The notes under the pieces were generated by a model, which did no database searches, was not told where the DNA came from, and worked only from the letters and a program-made list of their open reading frames with translations. DNA of 64,000 nt, from positions 21,169 to 85,168 of the forward strand of contig RZWH01000010.1 of NCBI GenBank assembly GCA_004005435.1, given 5' to 3'. Origin of the DNA: Rhodobacteraceae bacterium CCMM004. Its GTDB lineage: Bacteria > Pseudomonadota > Alphaproteobacteria > Rhodobacterales > Rhodobacteraceae. The translations under genes were made by a program, and so were the position numbers. Shown here piece after piece: positions 42,877-51,623 of this stretch; position 1 is the first letter of the stretch; each line of letters starts with the position of its first letter.

Positions 42877-43803
42877 TCATGACGACCCGCTGTTCTTCGC
42901 GCGGAAATCGTAGAGCGGGATGCCGAGCACCTTGGCCTTGTCGGCGAGATTGTCGGTGATGCCGGAGCCCGGGAAGACGATCAGGCCGATCGGCAGCGTC
43001 TCCAGGAGTAGATCGTTGCGCTTGAAGGGTGCGGCCTTGCCGTGGCGGGTCCAGTCGGGCTTGAAGACGATCTGCTGGCACTTGCGATTGTCGGCCCAGC
43101 AGGCGGCGATGCGCTCGGCGCCCTTGGGCGAACCGCCATGCAGGAGCACCATGCCGTCATGCTTGGCGCGGACCTTGTCGAGGGCAGCCCAGATGGCCCC
43201 GGTATCGTTTACATCCTGCCCGCCGGTGAAGGCGACCTTGGTGCCGGTCGGGATGAGCGGTTCAATCTCAGTCCTGCGCTTGGCGTCGAGATAGTCGCGG
43301 CTGTCGATCATCGCGGCGGTCATGTGCTTGCGATTGACGTGGCTGCCGGAACGCGGATGCCAGGTCTGTCCGAGATGTGCCTCGAAATGTTCGGCGGCGA
43401 GATCGCGCATGGTGTCGTAGGCGTTGCGCTGTTCGGTGAGCGTTAGCCCTTCGGCGATCAGGCGCTCCAGTTCGACCGAGCGAACTTCGGAGCCGTCCTG
43501 GCTGCGCTGCGCACGTCGCTGCGCCTGCTCGTTGTCGTCGAGCTTGCGGTCGATCCGGATCGCCATGCGGTGGAAGACATTGGTCGTGGACCAGAGCAGG
43601 TCTTCGAGATCGGGTTCGAGCCGCGTGTCACCGAGGGAGACGACAAGCGCGTCGAAGATGTCGGCGATCGCGCCTTCGACGGTTCCGGCGTCTGGCAATG
43701 GCCGCGGGTCGGGTTCGTCGGCGAAGGGACGATGTCCGAAGAGCTGCAATTCGTCGAGGACGAGGGCTGTGGCGGAGCGGGTTTCGGGTTCGTGCTGGGT
43801 CAT
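42877..43803 (-). CDS. DUF2493 (SLOG-related) protein
   Basis: 308 residues from the ATG at 43803 (AAGGAGG upstream). The C-terminal third is DUF2493, with KVAFTGGQDVNDTGAIWAALDK, MVLLHGGSPKGAERIA and LLETLPIGLIVFPGSGITDNL. This Rossmann-like SLOG fold may bind nucleotides. The N-terminal part is helical and acidic. DUF2493 genes are standard in alphaproteobacterial ICEs but have no proven function. Its 350-nt leader carries the hairpin at 43886-43939. Confidence 0.85.
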   Translation of the reverse strand: MTQHEPETRSATALVLDELQLFGHRPFADEPDPRPLPDAGTVEGAIADIFDALVVSLGDTRLEPDLEDLLWSTTNVFHRMAIRIDRKLDDNEQAQRRAQRSQDGSEVRSVELERLIAEGLTLTEQRNAYDTMRDLAAEHFEAHLGQTWHPRSGSHVNRKHMTAAMIDSRDYLDAKRRTEIEPLIPTGTKVAFTGGQDVNDTGAIWAALDKVRAKHDGMVLLHGGSPKGAERIAACWADNRKCQQIVFKPDWTRHGKAAPFKRNDLLLETLPIGLIVFPGSGITDNLADKAKVLGIPLYDFRAKNSGSS

Positions 43804-43885
43804 GGGTGAAAAGGCCTCCTTGTCGCTGACCGCGCCTCGCGCGGCCTTCATGGGCGACGGAAAGCGGGGCGCGACCGGGCCTGCA

Positions 43886-43939
43886 CCGACGCAATTCCCC
43901 ACGAAGTGGTACTTCGCGGGGACCCATTGGCTGCGTCGG
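43886..43939 (-). promoter_or_regulatory. Long nested hairpin in the 5' leader of the DUF2493 gene
   Basis: CCGACGCA (886-893) pairs TGCGTCGG (932-939), 8 bp. Inside, CCCC (897-900) pairs GGGG (918-921), and CGAAGT (902-907) pairs ACTTCG (911-916) around a GGT loop, with one A.C mismatch. On the minus strand this lies about 85 nt before the DUF2493 start. The leader between toprim and DUF2493 (43804-44154) has no gene, so the structure is a candidate cis-regulatory RNA or processing site. Confidence 0.55.
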
Positions 43940-44154
43940 CCGGAGCGTCAGCGGAGGATGGCGGAGGCGATGCCGTTTTGGATCGCGATGCAAAGCCGAG
44001 GCTTGTCCTCGGCGGCGGAAAACGGTGTCGCCGCAGCCATTGCCGGACCGGGCGGGCCCCGCTCCGGCTCGCCCCTCTCGAGAAGGCCGTCGGGCGCGGC
44101 TCTACGGCGTGAGGTTCATTCCGCTTGTCCAGCTGACAAGACCGGTTCTCCGTT

Positions 44155-45201
44155 TCAGTCGGTCTCCACCGCGAGCAAGGTTGGACCATCTACCGGCAAG
44201 AGCTGGGGACGCAAATGGCTGCGCATCTCGTCGATGCCGTGATTCCGGAGATCGCCGTTGAAGTCGTCCAGCATCGGACGGAGCGGCAGAAGTTGGAGAT
44301 CACTGCCCTCGAAACGGTCTGTCAGCGCAGCGAACGCCGTCCGTCCGGCCTCGTCATTGTCGATGGCAACATAGAGTCTTTGAAGACCGGCTGGCGGATC
44401 GAAGGCGGCGAGATGATTGCCAGACAGCGCTGCAGCAATCGGCAGACCAGCAAGTGCCAGTCTCAGCGAGAGCATCGTCTCCAGGCCTTCACCCACAGCG
44501 AGAATGTCGGTCGGCGATCCGATCCTGACGGCGTGGCCGAGCAGGTTGCCCATCGCCTTGCGGTTGGGATCGAGTGGAGCCTTTTCGGCCGTCTCGAGAT
44601 CAAGCCAGGTCCGATGGACGCCGGTCAGCGTTCCGGCAGTGTCGGTGACTTTCGCGAGCAAGGAGGGCCAGGCGTCGGGTACATCATCGGCGTCCGCATC
44701 CTCTCGCCAATAGTAGCAGTTCGGATGAAACCGAAGCGGGCTCACGGATCGAAGGTCCGTCAATCCGCGTCCGGAAAGATAGCGTTCCGCCAGCGTGCCC
44801 GCGATGGGTCGACCCATCGCCCAAAGTCGTCGGGCCGCTTCGGGCGATCCACGCATTGCCGGCGTCTGCGGCTGCTTTTCAGGAGGTTCCAGTTTCGGAA
44901 GACTGAGAAAGCGACGCGCCTCGTCGAGTGTGTCGCGCAGCGTCGAGAGATTGAGATTGGCCGCGATGAGATCAAGCAGATCGCCATGCTCGCCCGTGGC
45001 GGCGTCGGTCCATTTGCCTGCCGCACCCTTCCCGCGGGTCGGCCCGGTGAGCCGGACATAGAGACTGCGACCGGGCGAATTGTCGACATCGCCGACGACC
45101 CAGTAGTTGCCGTGCTTGCGTCCATTCGAGAGGTACTGGCGGCATACAGCCTCGGCTTCGCGGCTGAGCTTTTGCGATAGGTCCGTTGCGGGACTGTCCA
45201 T
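44155..45201 (-). CDS. Toprim-domain primase-like protein
   Basis: 348 residues. The N-terminal half resembles the DUF7146 zinc/primase-associated domain (GRSLYVRLTGPTRGKGAAGKW). The C-terminal half is a Toprim fold with the Glu in ILAVGEGLETMLSLRLA and the DxD-like LYVAIDNDEAGRTAFAAL. Such proteins in ICEs may prime transferred or excised DNA. The upstream transcript is ended by the terminator at 45226-45255, so this gene probably has its own promoter. Confidence 0.87.
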   Translation of the reverse strand: MDSPATDLSQKLSREAEAVCRQYLSNGRKHGNYWVVGDVDNSPGRSLYVRLTGPTRGKGAAGKWTDAATGEHGDLLDLIAANLNLSTLRDTLDEARRFLSLPKLEPPEKQPQTPAMRGSPEAARRLWAMGRPIAGTLAERYLSGRGLTDLRSVSPLRFHPNCYYWREDADADDVPDAWPSLLAKVTDTAGTLTGVHRTWLDLETAEKAPLDPNRKAMGNLLGHAVRIGSPTDILAVGEGLETMLSLRLALAGLPIAAALSGNHLAAFDPPAGLQRLYVAIDNDEAGRTAFAALTDRFEGSDLQLLPLRPMLDDFNGDLRNHGIDEMRSHLRPQLLPVDGPTLLAVETD

Positions 45202-45225
45202 GTCTTTCTCCTGAATGATGCGCAG

Positions 45226-45255
45226 AAAAAAGGGCCTGCCGCGTCCGACAGGCCC
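45226..45255 (-). terminator. Intrinsic terminator of the minus-strand DUF6915 transcript
   Basis: CAGGCCC (45249-45255) and GGGCCTG (45232-45238) form a 7-bp stem, and read on the minus strand this is followed by six U residues (45231-45226). It separates the ParB-like/DUF6878/DUF6915 genes from toprim. Confidence 0.75.
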
Positions 45256-45375
45256 CAGGGTGAGGGAGTGGGGGAGCGTCTCCCTCGGTTGGTGGTCGCC
45301 AACTGCTCGATGGTGGGCGAAGGCGGTGGCGACAGGCCCATCTTCGCTGATGAGGCGATGTGCGGCGATGGACCG

Positions 45376-45780
45376 TCAGCCGCCGTCGGCCTGTCTTCGC
45401 GCTACGCCCCTTCGAGGTTCGGCCTCGGCCGCGAACGGATCGACGATCTGGTGGATGGCTTGCGCCCGCTGCATCCAGGGTTCGGGCCGGATGCAACGCA
45501 CCCAATCGGCGAAGCTGGGGATGAAGCCGAGATCCTCGATCACATGCTGCTCGCCGATTTGGCGCACGGGGACCTCGCGCCCGGTCGAAACCGTGATGAC
45601 GGTCCCGAAAATGCGTTCGAGCATGAAGATGCCCTCCGCATGGTGACGCAGCGCCCGATGCCGGAAGTCGGCGGTGATGCACTTGGACTCGTCGAACCAG
45701 TTATGCAGGGCGATATAGTCGTCTGCCGTGCCGCCGAACTTGCGCGCCGACGAGAGCGCATGGTGGTAGCAATGTCCCAT
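45376..45780 (-). CDS. DUF6915 family protein
   Basis: The ATG at 45780 (MGHCYHHALSSARKFGG) has GGGAGG 6 nt upstream and matches the family start; a longer TTG start is unlikely. 134 residues with the conserved WFDESKCITADFRHRALRHH and HVIEDLGFIPSFADW. Several His/Asp residues in the first motif suggest a metal site, but no activity is known. The family is common in alphaproteobacterial ICEs and plasmids. Confidence 0.78.
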   Translation of the reverse strand: MGHCYHHALSSARKFGGTADDYIALHNWFDESKCITADFRHRALRHHAEGIFMLERIFGTVITVSTGREVPVRQIGEQHVIEDLGFIPSFADWVRCIRPEPWMQRAQAIHQIVDPFAAEAEPRRGVARRQADGG

Positions 45781-45791
45781 CTCCGCCTCCC

Positions 45792-46283
45792 TCAAAATGT
45801 GTGCTCGAAGAACTCGGAGTCTTCGAAGCGCATGTTGAATTCGAGGGTGATGGTCTCAGCGGCCACGTCGAAGACGAAATTTCCATAGGCCCCGGCATTG
45901 TTTTCCCAACCGGCATGGGTCTGACCGAGCAGCTCGTAGACCATGTTTTCGATGGCTTCACAGAGCGGTATGGTCTTCTCGGTGGGTTCGGTCTCGCGCC
46001 AGCGGAGCGTGAGAAACGTGATTGAGCCGTCTGGCAGAGCGATCTCACTGCCATCGGCTTCGGCATGGACGCTCTCGATGCCGCCGCTGTCGCCATAGCC
46101 GTCGAACTCGACGGTCACATTGGCGATGCTGGCCTCGGCGAGAACGGCGAAGATCGCCGCCTTGTTCTTGGGACGGATGGTGTCGAGCAGCGCGTTGCGC
46201 GCCTGTTGCTCTGCCTCCCATTTTGCGAAGTCGAAGGTCGGGGTGGGTGCGACTTGGGCCGCCGTGTCGGTCGTATCTGTCAT
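45792..46283 (-). CDS. DUF6878 family protein
   Basis: 163 residues from the ATG at 46283, AAGGAG upstream. The sequence has AIFAVLAEASIANVTVEFDG, YGDSGGIESV and ETITLEFNMRFEDSEFF, as in DUF6878. The protein is acidic with alternating strands; function unknown. It lies 11 bp upstream of DUF6915 on the same strand. Confidence 0.78.
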   Translation of the reverse strand: MTDTTDTAAQVAPTPTFDFAKWEAEQQARNALLDTIRPKNKAAIFAVLAEASIANVTVEFDGYGDSGGIESVHAEADGSEIALPDGSITFLTLRWRETEPTEKTIPLCEAIENMVYELLGQTHAGWENNAGAYGNFVFDVAAETITLEFNMRFEDSEFFEHTF

Positions 46284-46307
46284 CGGACATCTCCTTGAAA
46301 CGAAGAA

Positions 46308-46329
46308 GGCCCGGCGCGAGGGCCGGGCC
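46308..46329 (-). terminator. Hairpin after the ParB-like gene
   Basis: GGCCCGGC (308-315) and GCCGGGCC (322-329) form an 8-bp stem. On the minus strand it is followed by TTCTTCGTTTC, a weak U-tract, before the DUF6878 start. It may give partial termination. Confidence 0.45.
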
Positions 46330-46355
46330 ATTGAGGGGGTGATGGGTGGGCGGAC

Positions 46356-48407
46356 TTATTCCGCAGCCTGGAGAGCGGCTTCTTCGTCCTCGACGGCGGC
46401 TTCGTCCGGCGCGACACCGCCATCATCGACGATCTCGAACTCCGGCTTGTACAGGTCTGCCGCGAGTGGAACCGTGCGCAGCGGTTGCGGGAGCCAGCCC
46501 GTGCCCGCCAGCAGTTCTTCTGCGGCTTCGACCATGTCGGGCTTCTTGAGCCCGGCGATGCGGTCGGCGTCCTTGTCACCCTTGGCCTCGCGCACCGCGG
46601 CGAGGATCTGCGCCTTGGTCACGCGGCCGAGATAGCTGTCCGCCGTCGGCGTCCAGCCCGCCTTCACCATGTCGAGGCCCAGCGTCGATGCCAGGATGTC
46701 GGCATGCGCGATCTGGCGCGGCTTGCGGTGGTGCGGTTCCTGCACCGCGTTGACGGTCATCGCCACGCAATGGGCGAAGAGCGCGTCGCGGCTGTCGCTG
46801 TCCCATTCGGTCAGCACGGCCCACAGGTCTTCCGGCTGCTTCGGCAGATTACCTGCCCAGGTCTCGATCCCGAGATCGATCGACTGGACATAGGCAGCAT
46901 CGCCGAGGTTCGGCGCCTGCGATCCGAACTGTGTGGAACGCGGGCTGATCTCGACACAGCTGTCTTGGCCGTAGTGGTAGAAGAGCTGCAGGACCATCGC
47001 GTGCAGACTGGCGAGCATCGCCAGCTGCGGATCGTTCGCGAGCGCATCTCGCAGCGCCATCGTGCGATGAACGGTCAGCTCGCAGATGAGCCGGTCCGAC
47101 AGCGGCTTGGTACCGTCATCATCCTCGTCTTCGTCATCTTGATCTGTCACCTGGTCTGATGCGTCAGCGACTTCAACATCCGTATCGGGATTGAAGGTGT
47201 CGCCGTCGGGGTCGTCCTCAGCCTCGACTACCGGTTCGTCCTCGGGCCGCACGTAGCCGCGTTCGACGCGCAGACCGCCGGAGCTGTCGATGCTGACGAA
47301 GGCGCCCGCGATGGCGTAGTCCTCCGCCGCGAAGCGGACCGGACGGTTCTGGAGCGCTTCCATCGCCGTCTCGATTTCGCCAAGCCGCGCGTCGATGTCT
47401 TCGGGGAGTGCATCCGCCTCGGCGTAGTCGTCTTCGAGCTTGTCGTATTCGGCTTTGAGCGCCTCGTAGGTCTTCTCTTCCTCCTCGTTCATCGGCTCGG
47501 CTTCGCCACGAATGCGCCGCAGGTCATAGGTGTGGCCGTACGGAAAGTCGGTGCCGACCTCGATCCAGTGCCAGCCTTCGGCGCGGATGGCCTCGGCTTC
47601 CTCGTTGAGCTGCTCGGTGACCATGGTTTCAAGCAGGGCCGCATCCTGCAGCCAGCCGCCATCGTCGGTCTGGAACAAATCGCGCAGCACTTCACCGCCC
47701 GCTTCGACATAATTGTCGAGACCCACGAATTGCGCCCGCCGGTCGGAGGCGCGGACGGCACCTTCGGTCAGCATGCGGCGGATTTCATAGGGCTGTTTGG
47801 AATAGTGCTGCTTGAGCGCGTCCCAGACCTGTTCCTGGCGTTCGTGGTCGGGATTGACCGTGAAGGCCATGAGCTGGTCGAGCGTCATTTCCTCCTCGGC
47901 ATAGGCATCGAGCAGTGTCGCCGACACGGCGGCCAGCTTGAGGCGTTGCTTGACGACGCCCACCGAGACGAAGAAGGCCGCGGCGATCTCCTCCTCGGAC
48001 TTGCCCTTCTCGCGCATCGCCTGGAAGGCGCGAAACTGATCGAGCGGATGCAGCGGCGCGCGCTGGATGTTCTCTGCAAGGCTGTCCTCTTCCGCAAGAC
48101 CGTCGGTGCGCACGATGCACGGCACGGGCGCGGTCTTGTTGAGCCGCCGCTGCTTCACGAGCAGCTCGAGCGCGCGGTAGCGCCGACCACCGGCCGGGAT
48201 CTCGAACATGCCGGTCTCCGCGCCATCGTCGTCGAGGACCGGCCGGACGGTCAGGCTCGCCAGGAGCGTGCGCCGGGCGATGTCTTCGGCGAGCTCCTCG
48301 ATCGAGACGCCGGCCTTGACCTTTCGGACATTGGACTGGCTGAGCACCAACTTGCTGAAGGGAATGTCGCTCGAGGCGCTGAGGGTGATTTTCTTGGACT
48401 TCGTCAT
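46356..48407 (-). CDS. ParB/RepB-type nuclease-domain protein of the ICE
   Basis: About 683 residues from the ATG at 48407. The ParB N-terminal domain is clear: IPFSKLVLSQSNVRKVKAG, a GGRRYRALELLVKQRRL box, and SLAENIQRAPLHPLDQFRAF. A helix-turn-helix follows (AAAFFVSVGVVKQRLKLAAV). The long C-terminal region is acidic and Asp/Glu-rich with a DNA-binding-like end (IAGLKKPDMVEAAEELLAGT). Large ParB-like proteins of this type occur in ICEs without a cognate ParA and may aid maintenance or regulation. Its leader holds a repeated motif. Confidence 0.87.
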   Translation of the reverse strand: MTKSKKITLSASSDIPFSKLVLSQSNVRKVKAGVSIEELAEDIARRTLLASLTVRPVLDDDGAETGMFEIPAGGRRYRALELLVKQRRLNKTAPVPCIVRTDGLAEEDSLAENIQRAPLHPLDQFRAFQAMREKGKSEEEIAAAFFVSVGVVKQRLKLAAVSATLLDAYAEEEMTLDQLMAFTVNPDHERQEQVWDALKQHYSKQPYEIRRMLTEGAVRASDRRAQFVGLDNYVEAGGEVLRDLFQTDDGGWLQDAALLETMVTEQLNEEAEAIRAEGWHWIEVGTDFPYGHTYDLRRIRGEAEPMNEEEEKTYEALKAEYDKLEDDYAEADALPEDIDARLGEIETAMEALQNRPVRFAAEDYAIAGAFVSIDSSGGLRVERGYVRPEDEPVVEAEDDPDGDTFNPDTDVEVADASDQVTDQDDEDEDDDGTKPLSDRLICELTVHRTMALRDALANDPQLAMLASLHAMVLQLFYHYGQDSCVEISPRSTQFGSQAPNLGDAAYVQSIDLGIETWAGNLPKQPEDLWAVLTEWDSDSRDALFAHCVAMTVNAVQEPHHRKPRQIAHADILASTLGLDMVKAGWTPTADSYLGRVTKAQILAAVREAKGDKDADRIAGLKKPDMVEAAEELLAGTGWLPQPLRTVPLAADLYKPEFEIVDDGGVAPDEAAVEDEEAALQAAE

Positions 48408-48489
48408 GAGGTTTCTCCGTGTACGGGGTGACGACGGATGCCCGGAATGGGCAGGCGAGGCCCCGGTGGGGCGTCGCCACGGAGGAACG

Positions 48490-48521
48490 CGAGACTCTCT
48501 CTGACCTCCAGACCCGTCACG
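48490..48521 (-). repeat. Leader repeat copy A (ParB-like gene)
   Basis: On the minus strand this reads GTGACGGGTCTGGAGGTC then AGAGAGAGTCTC, 83 nt before the ParB-like start. The same motif recurs at 49818-49852 before DUF932. CGTCAC (515-520) can pair GTGACG at 48428-48433, closing a leader loop. Confidence 0.6.
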
Positions 48522-48599
48522 AAAACCACGGCCCACCTCTTCCTCTCCGGAAGCGATGGACCGTGGACGGAGGTTTGGGGCCGAAGCGGAACGCCGGGC

Positions 48600-49793
48600 C
48601 TAGGCGGCGGCCTCCAGCAGCTTCTTGGCACGGGTCTCCATGGTGAGCCGCGCGTCCTGCTGCGGTTTCGACCGGGCGACCGCAGTGATGCCCTGAACGA
48701 AGTCGAAGACGCTTTCTGGCGGGCGGCCTTCCTCGGCGAGGACGGTTTCGACGATCTTGCCGGTCTCCGCTTTCGAGAAGCCGCGCTTGCGCAGGAAGTC
48801 GGTGCGATCGTCGTCGCTGCGCGCGACGATCCGTTCGCGCGCGGAGCGGATGCCCTGGATGAATGGCTGCGGCGAGGAGTCGGCGAAGTTGGCCAGCGCG
48901 GGTGCTGCCTCGTGCGCAAAGCGATTGGCGGCGTATTTGGAATGCCGGATCGTGATCTCCTGGAAGTCCTCGACGCCCCAGAGATTGCGGTTCTGGCAGA
49001 CGGCGCGGAGATAGAAGCTCGCGATGCCGAGCGTCTTCGCACCGACCTCCGAGTTCCAGCAATAGAATCCCCGGAAAAACAGGTCGGGCGACCCGTCGGG
49101 CAGCGTCCCTGCCTCGATTGGGTTCCTGTCGTCGACCAGGAACAGGAAGACGTCCCGATCCGAGGCGTAGAGCGTGGTCGTGTTCTTGGTGACATCGACC
49201 ATCGGGTCATAGATACCCGTCGACCAGTCGAGCACGCCCGGCACCTTCCAGCGCGTATCGCCGACGCCGTCGCCCGCGATGCGCTGCACGGCGGATACGA
49301 GTTCGTGATCGTAGATCCGGCCATAGTCAGGGCCGGTGACGGCGCGCAGTTCCGTTCGGCCATTGGCGACTTCCATCGTCTTCACCTGTTCGGCGCGGTG
49401 GTTGGTGAGGCCGTATTGCAGGTTGATGCCCGCGAGCGGCGCCGGAAGCTGACGCAGATAGGCCGCGGGCGCACTGACTAGGCTCGCGAGCTGGCTGAAA
49501 CTCCAATGGGTCGGCGCGACCGGCGCCTCGGCGTCCGGAAGGACGAGCGCGAGCCGCTCTGGATCGTCGCGATGGGCCTCCACGCGGATCGCCGCGCTCT
49601 CGACCGTCCGCGTTTTGCTCCGTGCGGCCCGGCCCTTCACCGAAGCGTGAAGGTCCGAGAGGGAAAGATACTTCTCGTCGTCGGGCCGCGAAAACCATTC
49701 GGACGATACCCGGCCGTTATGCCCGCCGCGAGACACATCCACCTTGTAGCCGCCGCCCGCGGGGCGGCCGTTCGTGATTTCAATTGCTGTCAT
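48600..49793 (-). CDS. DUF932 domain protein
   Basis: 397 residues: the family's YLSLSDLHASVKGRAARSKT region, WSFSQLASLVSAPAAYLRQLP, RAVTGPDYGRIYDHELV and FRGFYCWNSEVGAKTLGIAS. DUF932 (phage/plasmid-like TIGR03299 type) proteins are frequent in ICEs and megaplasmids and have no proven activity. It is upstream of the ParB-like gene on the same strand with its own structured leader. Confidence 0.87.
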   Translation of the reverse strand: MTAIEITNGRPAGGGYKVDVSRGGHNGRVSSEWFSRPDDEKYLSLSDLHASVKGRAARSKTRTVESAAIRVEAHRDDPERLALVLPDAEAPVAPTHWSFSQLASLVSAPAAYLRQLPAPLAGINLQYGLTNHRAEQVKTMEVANGRTELRAVTGPDYGRIYDHELVSAVQRIAGDGVGDTRWKVPGVLDWSTGIYDPMVDVTKNTTTLYASDRDVFLFLVDDRNPIEAGTLPDGSPDLFFRGFYCWNSEVGAKTLGIASFYLRAVCQNRNLWGVEDFQEITIRHSKYAANRFAHEAAPALANFADSSPQPFIQGIRSARERIVARSDDDRTDFLRKRGFSKAETGKIVETVLAEEGRPPESVFDFVQGITAVARSKPQQDARLTMETRAKKLLEAAA

Positions 49794-49805
49794 TGCTGAT
49801 CTCCA

Positions 49806-49850
49806 TGACGGGCGGTCCGAGAGCCTCTCTCTCGACCTCCAAACCCGTCA
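49806..49850 (-). promoter_or_regulatory. Structured leader of DUF932 with leader repeat copy B
   Basis: TGACGGG (806-812) pairs CCCGTCA (844-850); CGAGAG (818-823) pairs CTCTCG (829-834); and GGT (814-816) pairs ACC (835-837) with one bulged base. The 3' arm holds the motif shared with the ParB-like leader (49818-49852). The structure ends 12 nt before the DUF932 ATG, so it could control its translation. Confidence 0.6.
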
Positions 49851-50057
49851 CGGCGACAGCCGCAGGCCTCTCACTCTTAGGGGGCGTTGCGGGGTCTCCC
49901 CGCAGAAGGGGTCGGGCGAGACTAGAGGCTCGACCGCAGGGGAAGGCTTTCCCCTCAAAATTAAGTCTTCGGGAAACGAGGAGTCGTCTCGAGCCAGCAT
50001 CTCAGCTATGTAAATCCACAAGAGAATCCAAAGGACTAAGGAAAGCCATACGCCAGA
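49851..50057. other. Hairpin-rich boundary between ICE backbone and defence cargo
   Basis: TGCGGGG-tct-CCCCGCA (49888-49904) and GGGGAA-ggct-TTCCCC (49939-49954) are perfect hairpins, with CGAG/CTCG pairs between. No gene is seen. GC drops sharply after about 49960, marking the backbone/cargo join. The promoter of the plus-strand ATPase operon and that of the minus-strand DUF932 operon should both lie here. Confidence 0.45.
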
Positions 50058-51623
50058 ATGGAATTCATCGTACTCCCTACCAGCTCTAAGCATGCTCCCA
50101 GTGAAGGCCGGCAATTGGGCTATATGTGGACTGATCAGTGGGATGACTGGTTCACCTATAGTACGATGTATTTTTTCACCTACTTCGATGAAGACGGCGA
50201 GAAACATGAGCTTGGCCAAATGAAGATAGGCCAGTTTGGTTGGAAGAAGAAACAACGGCGGCCAAACATCCCAGAGCGCTTCGAGCGACTATCTGAAGAG
50301 TTCTTCTCACTCGGTCAGGACATCGACTATTACAAGGGCCTAATGGAGATTGCTGAGCAGGAGCGACAGGCCGTTCTTAGAGCTCTTCGCGACGTTGCTC
50401 ATGACCACGAGCTCTACGCTCAAGCGCTCGAAGAGGATGTGATGCGTGAGTCGCTCATGCGCTCCAGCGGGCCTCGCAAAGTTGAAATTCAATATCGTGC
50501 GGTCCTCGGAGAAGGCGCAGAGCTTACCCCCTACGAATTTTCGTATCGAGCGCCAAAAACACCAAGGTCATTGACTGATCCGGTGGAACTTGAGTTCGAT
50601 GTCCAACCTGGGGCATCGCCCCCAACGAACATCCACGTGTTGATTGGTCGGAATGGCGTCGGAAAGACGCGGCTCCTAAATGGCATGACACGTGCGCTCG
50701 TCGACCCTGGATCGACCAAGCGCAGGGACGGTGGCTTTTCATTCGAAGAAAGTGATTTTGACTTGCTCGGTGATGAGCAGGAGACGTTTGCGAACCTGGT
50801 GAGTGTGACCTTTAGTGCGTTCGACGACTTTCTTTCAATCAACGACGCGCCAGACCGAAAAGAAGCGAAGATCGGCTATACGAATGTTGGCTTGCGAAAG
50901 CGCATTGGAAAGGGGGATCAGAGACGCGTCATCACACAGAACATTGCTCGGCTTAGCTCTGATTTCGCCAAGAGTGCATTGGTGTGCTCTCGTGGGGTGC
51001 GGCGTAAACGCTGGAAGCGCGCGTTGGAGACGCTTGAGACTGACAGTTTGTTCGGGGAGATCGAAGTCGCGAATCTGGCTGATATCGATGACGAAGATGA
51101 TTTCAACGACGAGGCAAAAGACCTCTACAAGAAGCTTAGTTCTGGCCACAAGATTGTCCTGCTCACGATAACGAAGCTAGTTGAACTTGTCGAAGAACGC
51201 AGTCTGGTCTTGATGGATGAGCCGGAGGCTCATCTGCACCCACCCTTGTTGGCGGCATTCGTCCGTGCCGTGTCAGATCTCCTAATAAATCGAAATGGTG
51301 TTGCGATCATCGCAACTCACTCGCCGGTTGTCGTGCAAGAAGTTCCGTCGTCCTGCGTCTGGAAGGTTTCTCGCCATGGTCTCTCATCGAAGGCCGAGAG
51401 GCCGGAGGTGGAGACATTTGCAGAGACTGTAAGTGTTCTGACACGAGAAGTCTTTGGGCTGGAGGTCGATCGTTCGGGTTTCCACAAAATGCTTCGGGAG
51501 ATCGTGGCCCAGGAGGACGATTTCGATGCCGTGATGGACCGGTTTGACCACGAAATTGGCGGTCAGGGACAGGCTCTCATTCAAGCAATGCTCGCGCGCA
51601 GGCTGCGTGAGGACAACGACTGA
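50058..51623 (+). CDS. ABC/SMC-like ATPase of a Septu-like defence pair
   Basis: 521 residues. Walker A GRNGVGKT lies at 197-204, an ABC-type signature in KLSSGHKIVLLTI, Walker B in LVLMDEPEAHLHP and a switch His in IATHSPVV. About 185 residues without a recognised domain precede the ATPase, including an aromatic region (WTDQWDDWFTYSTMYFF) and a helical segment. Septu (PtuA-PtuB) pairs an ATPase with an HNH nuclease exactly as here. It overlaps the HNH gene by one base (TGATG). Confidence 0.75.
   Translation: MEFIVLPTSSKHAPSEGRQLGYMWTDQWDDWFTYSTMYFFTYFDEDGEKHELGQMKIGQFGWKKKQRRPNIPERFERLSEEFFSLGQDIDYYKGLMEIAEQERQAVLRALRDVAHDHELYAQALEEDVMRESLMRSSGPRKVEIQYRAVLGEGAELTPYEFSYRAPKTPRSLTDPVELEFDVQPGASPPTNIHVLIGRNGVGKTRLLNGMTRALVDPGSTKRRDGGFSFEESDFDLLGDEQETFANLVSVTFSAFDDFLSINDAPDRKEAKIGYTNVGLRKRIGKGDQRRVITQNIARLSSDFAKSALVCSRGVRRKRWKRALETLETDSLFGEIEVANLADIDDEDDFNDEAKDLYKKLSSGHKIVLLTITKLVELVEERSLVLMDEPEAHLHPPLLAAFVRAVSDLLINRNGVAIIATHSPVVVQEVPSSCVWKVSRHGLSSKAERPEVETFAETVSVLTREVFGLEVDRSGFHKMLREIVAQEDDFDAVMDRFDHEIGGQGQALIQAMLARRLREDND

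Noticed and set aside
47532..48431. 299-aa plus-strand frame over the ParB-like gene
   Set aside because: Antisense shadow; the minus strand has clear ParB motifs in the same interval.
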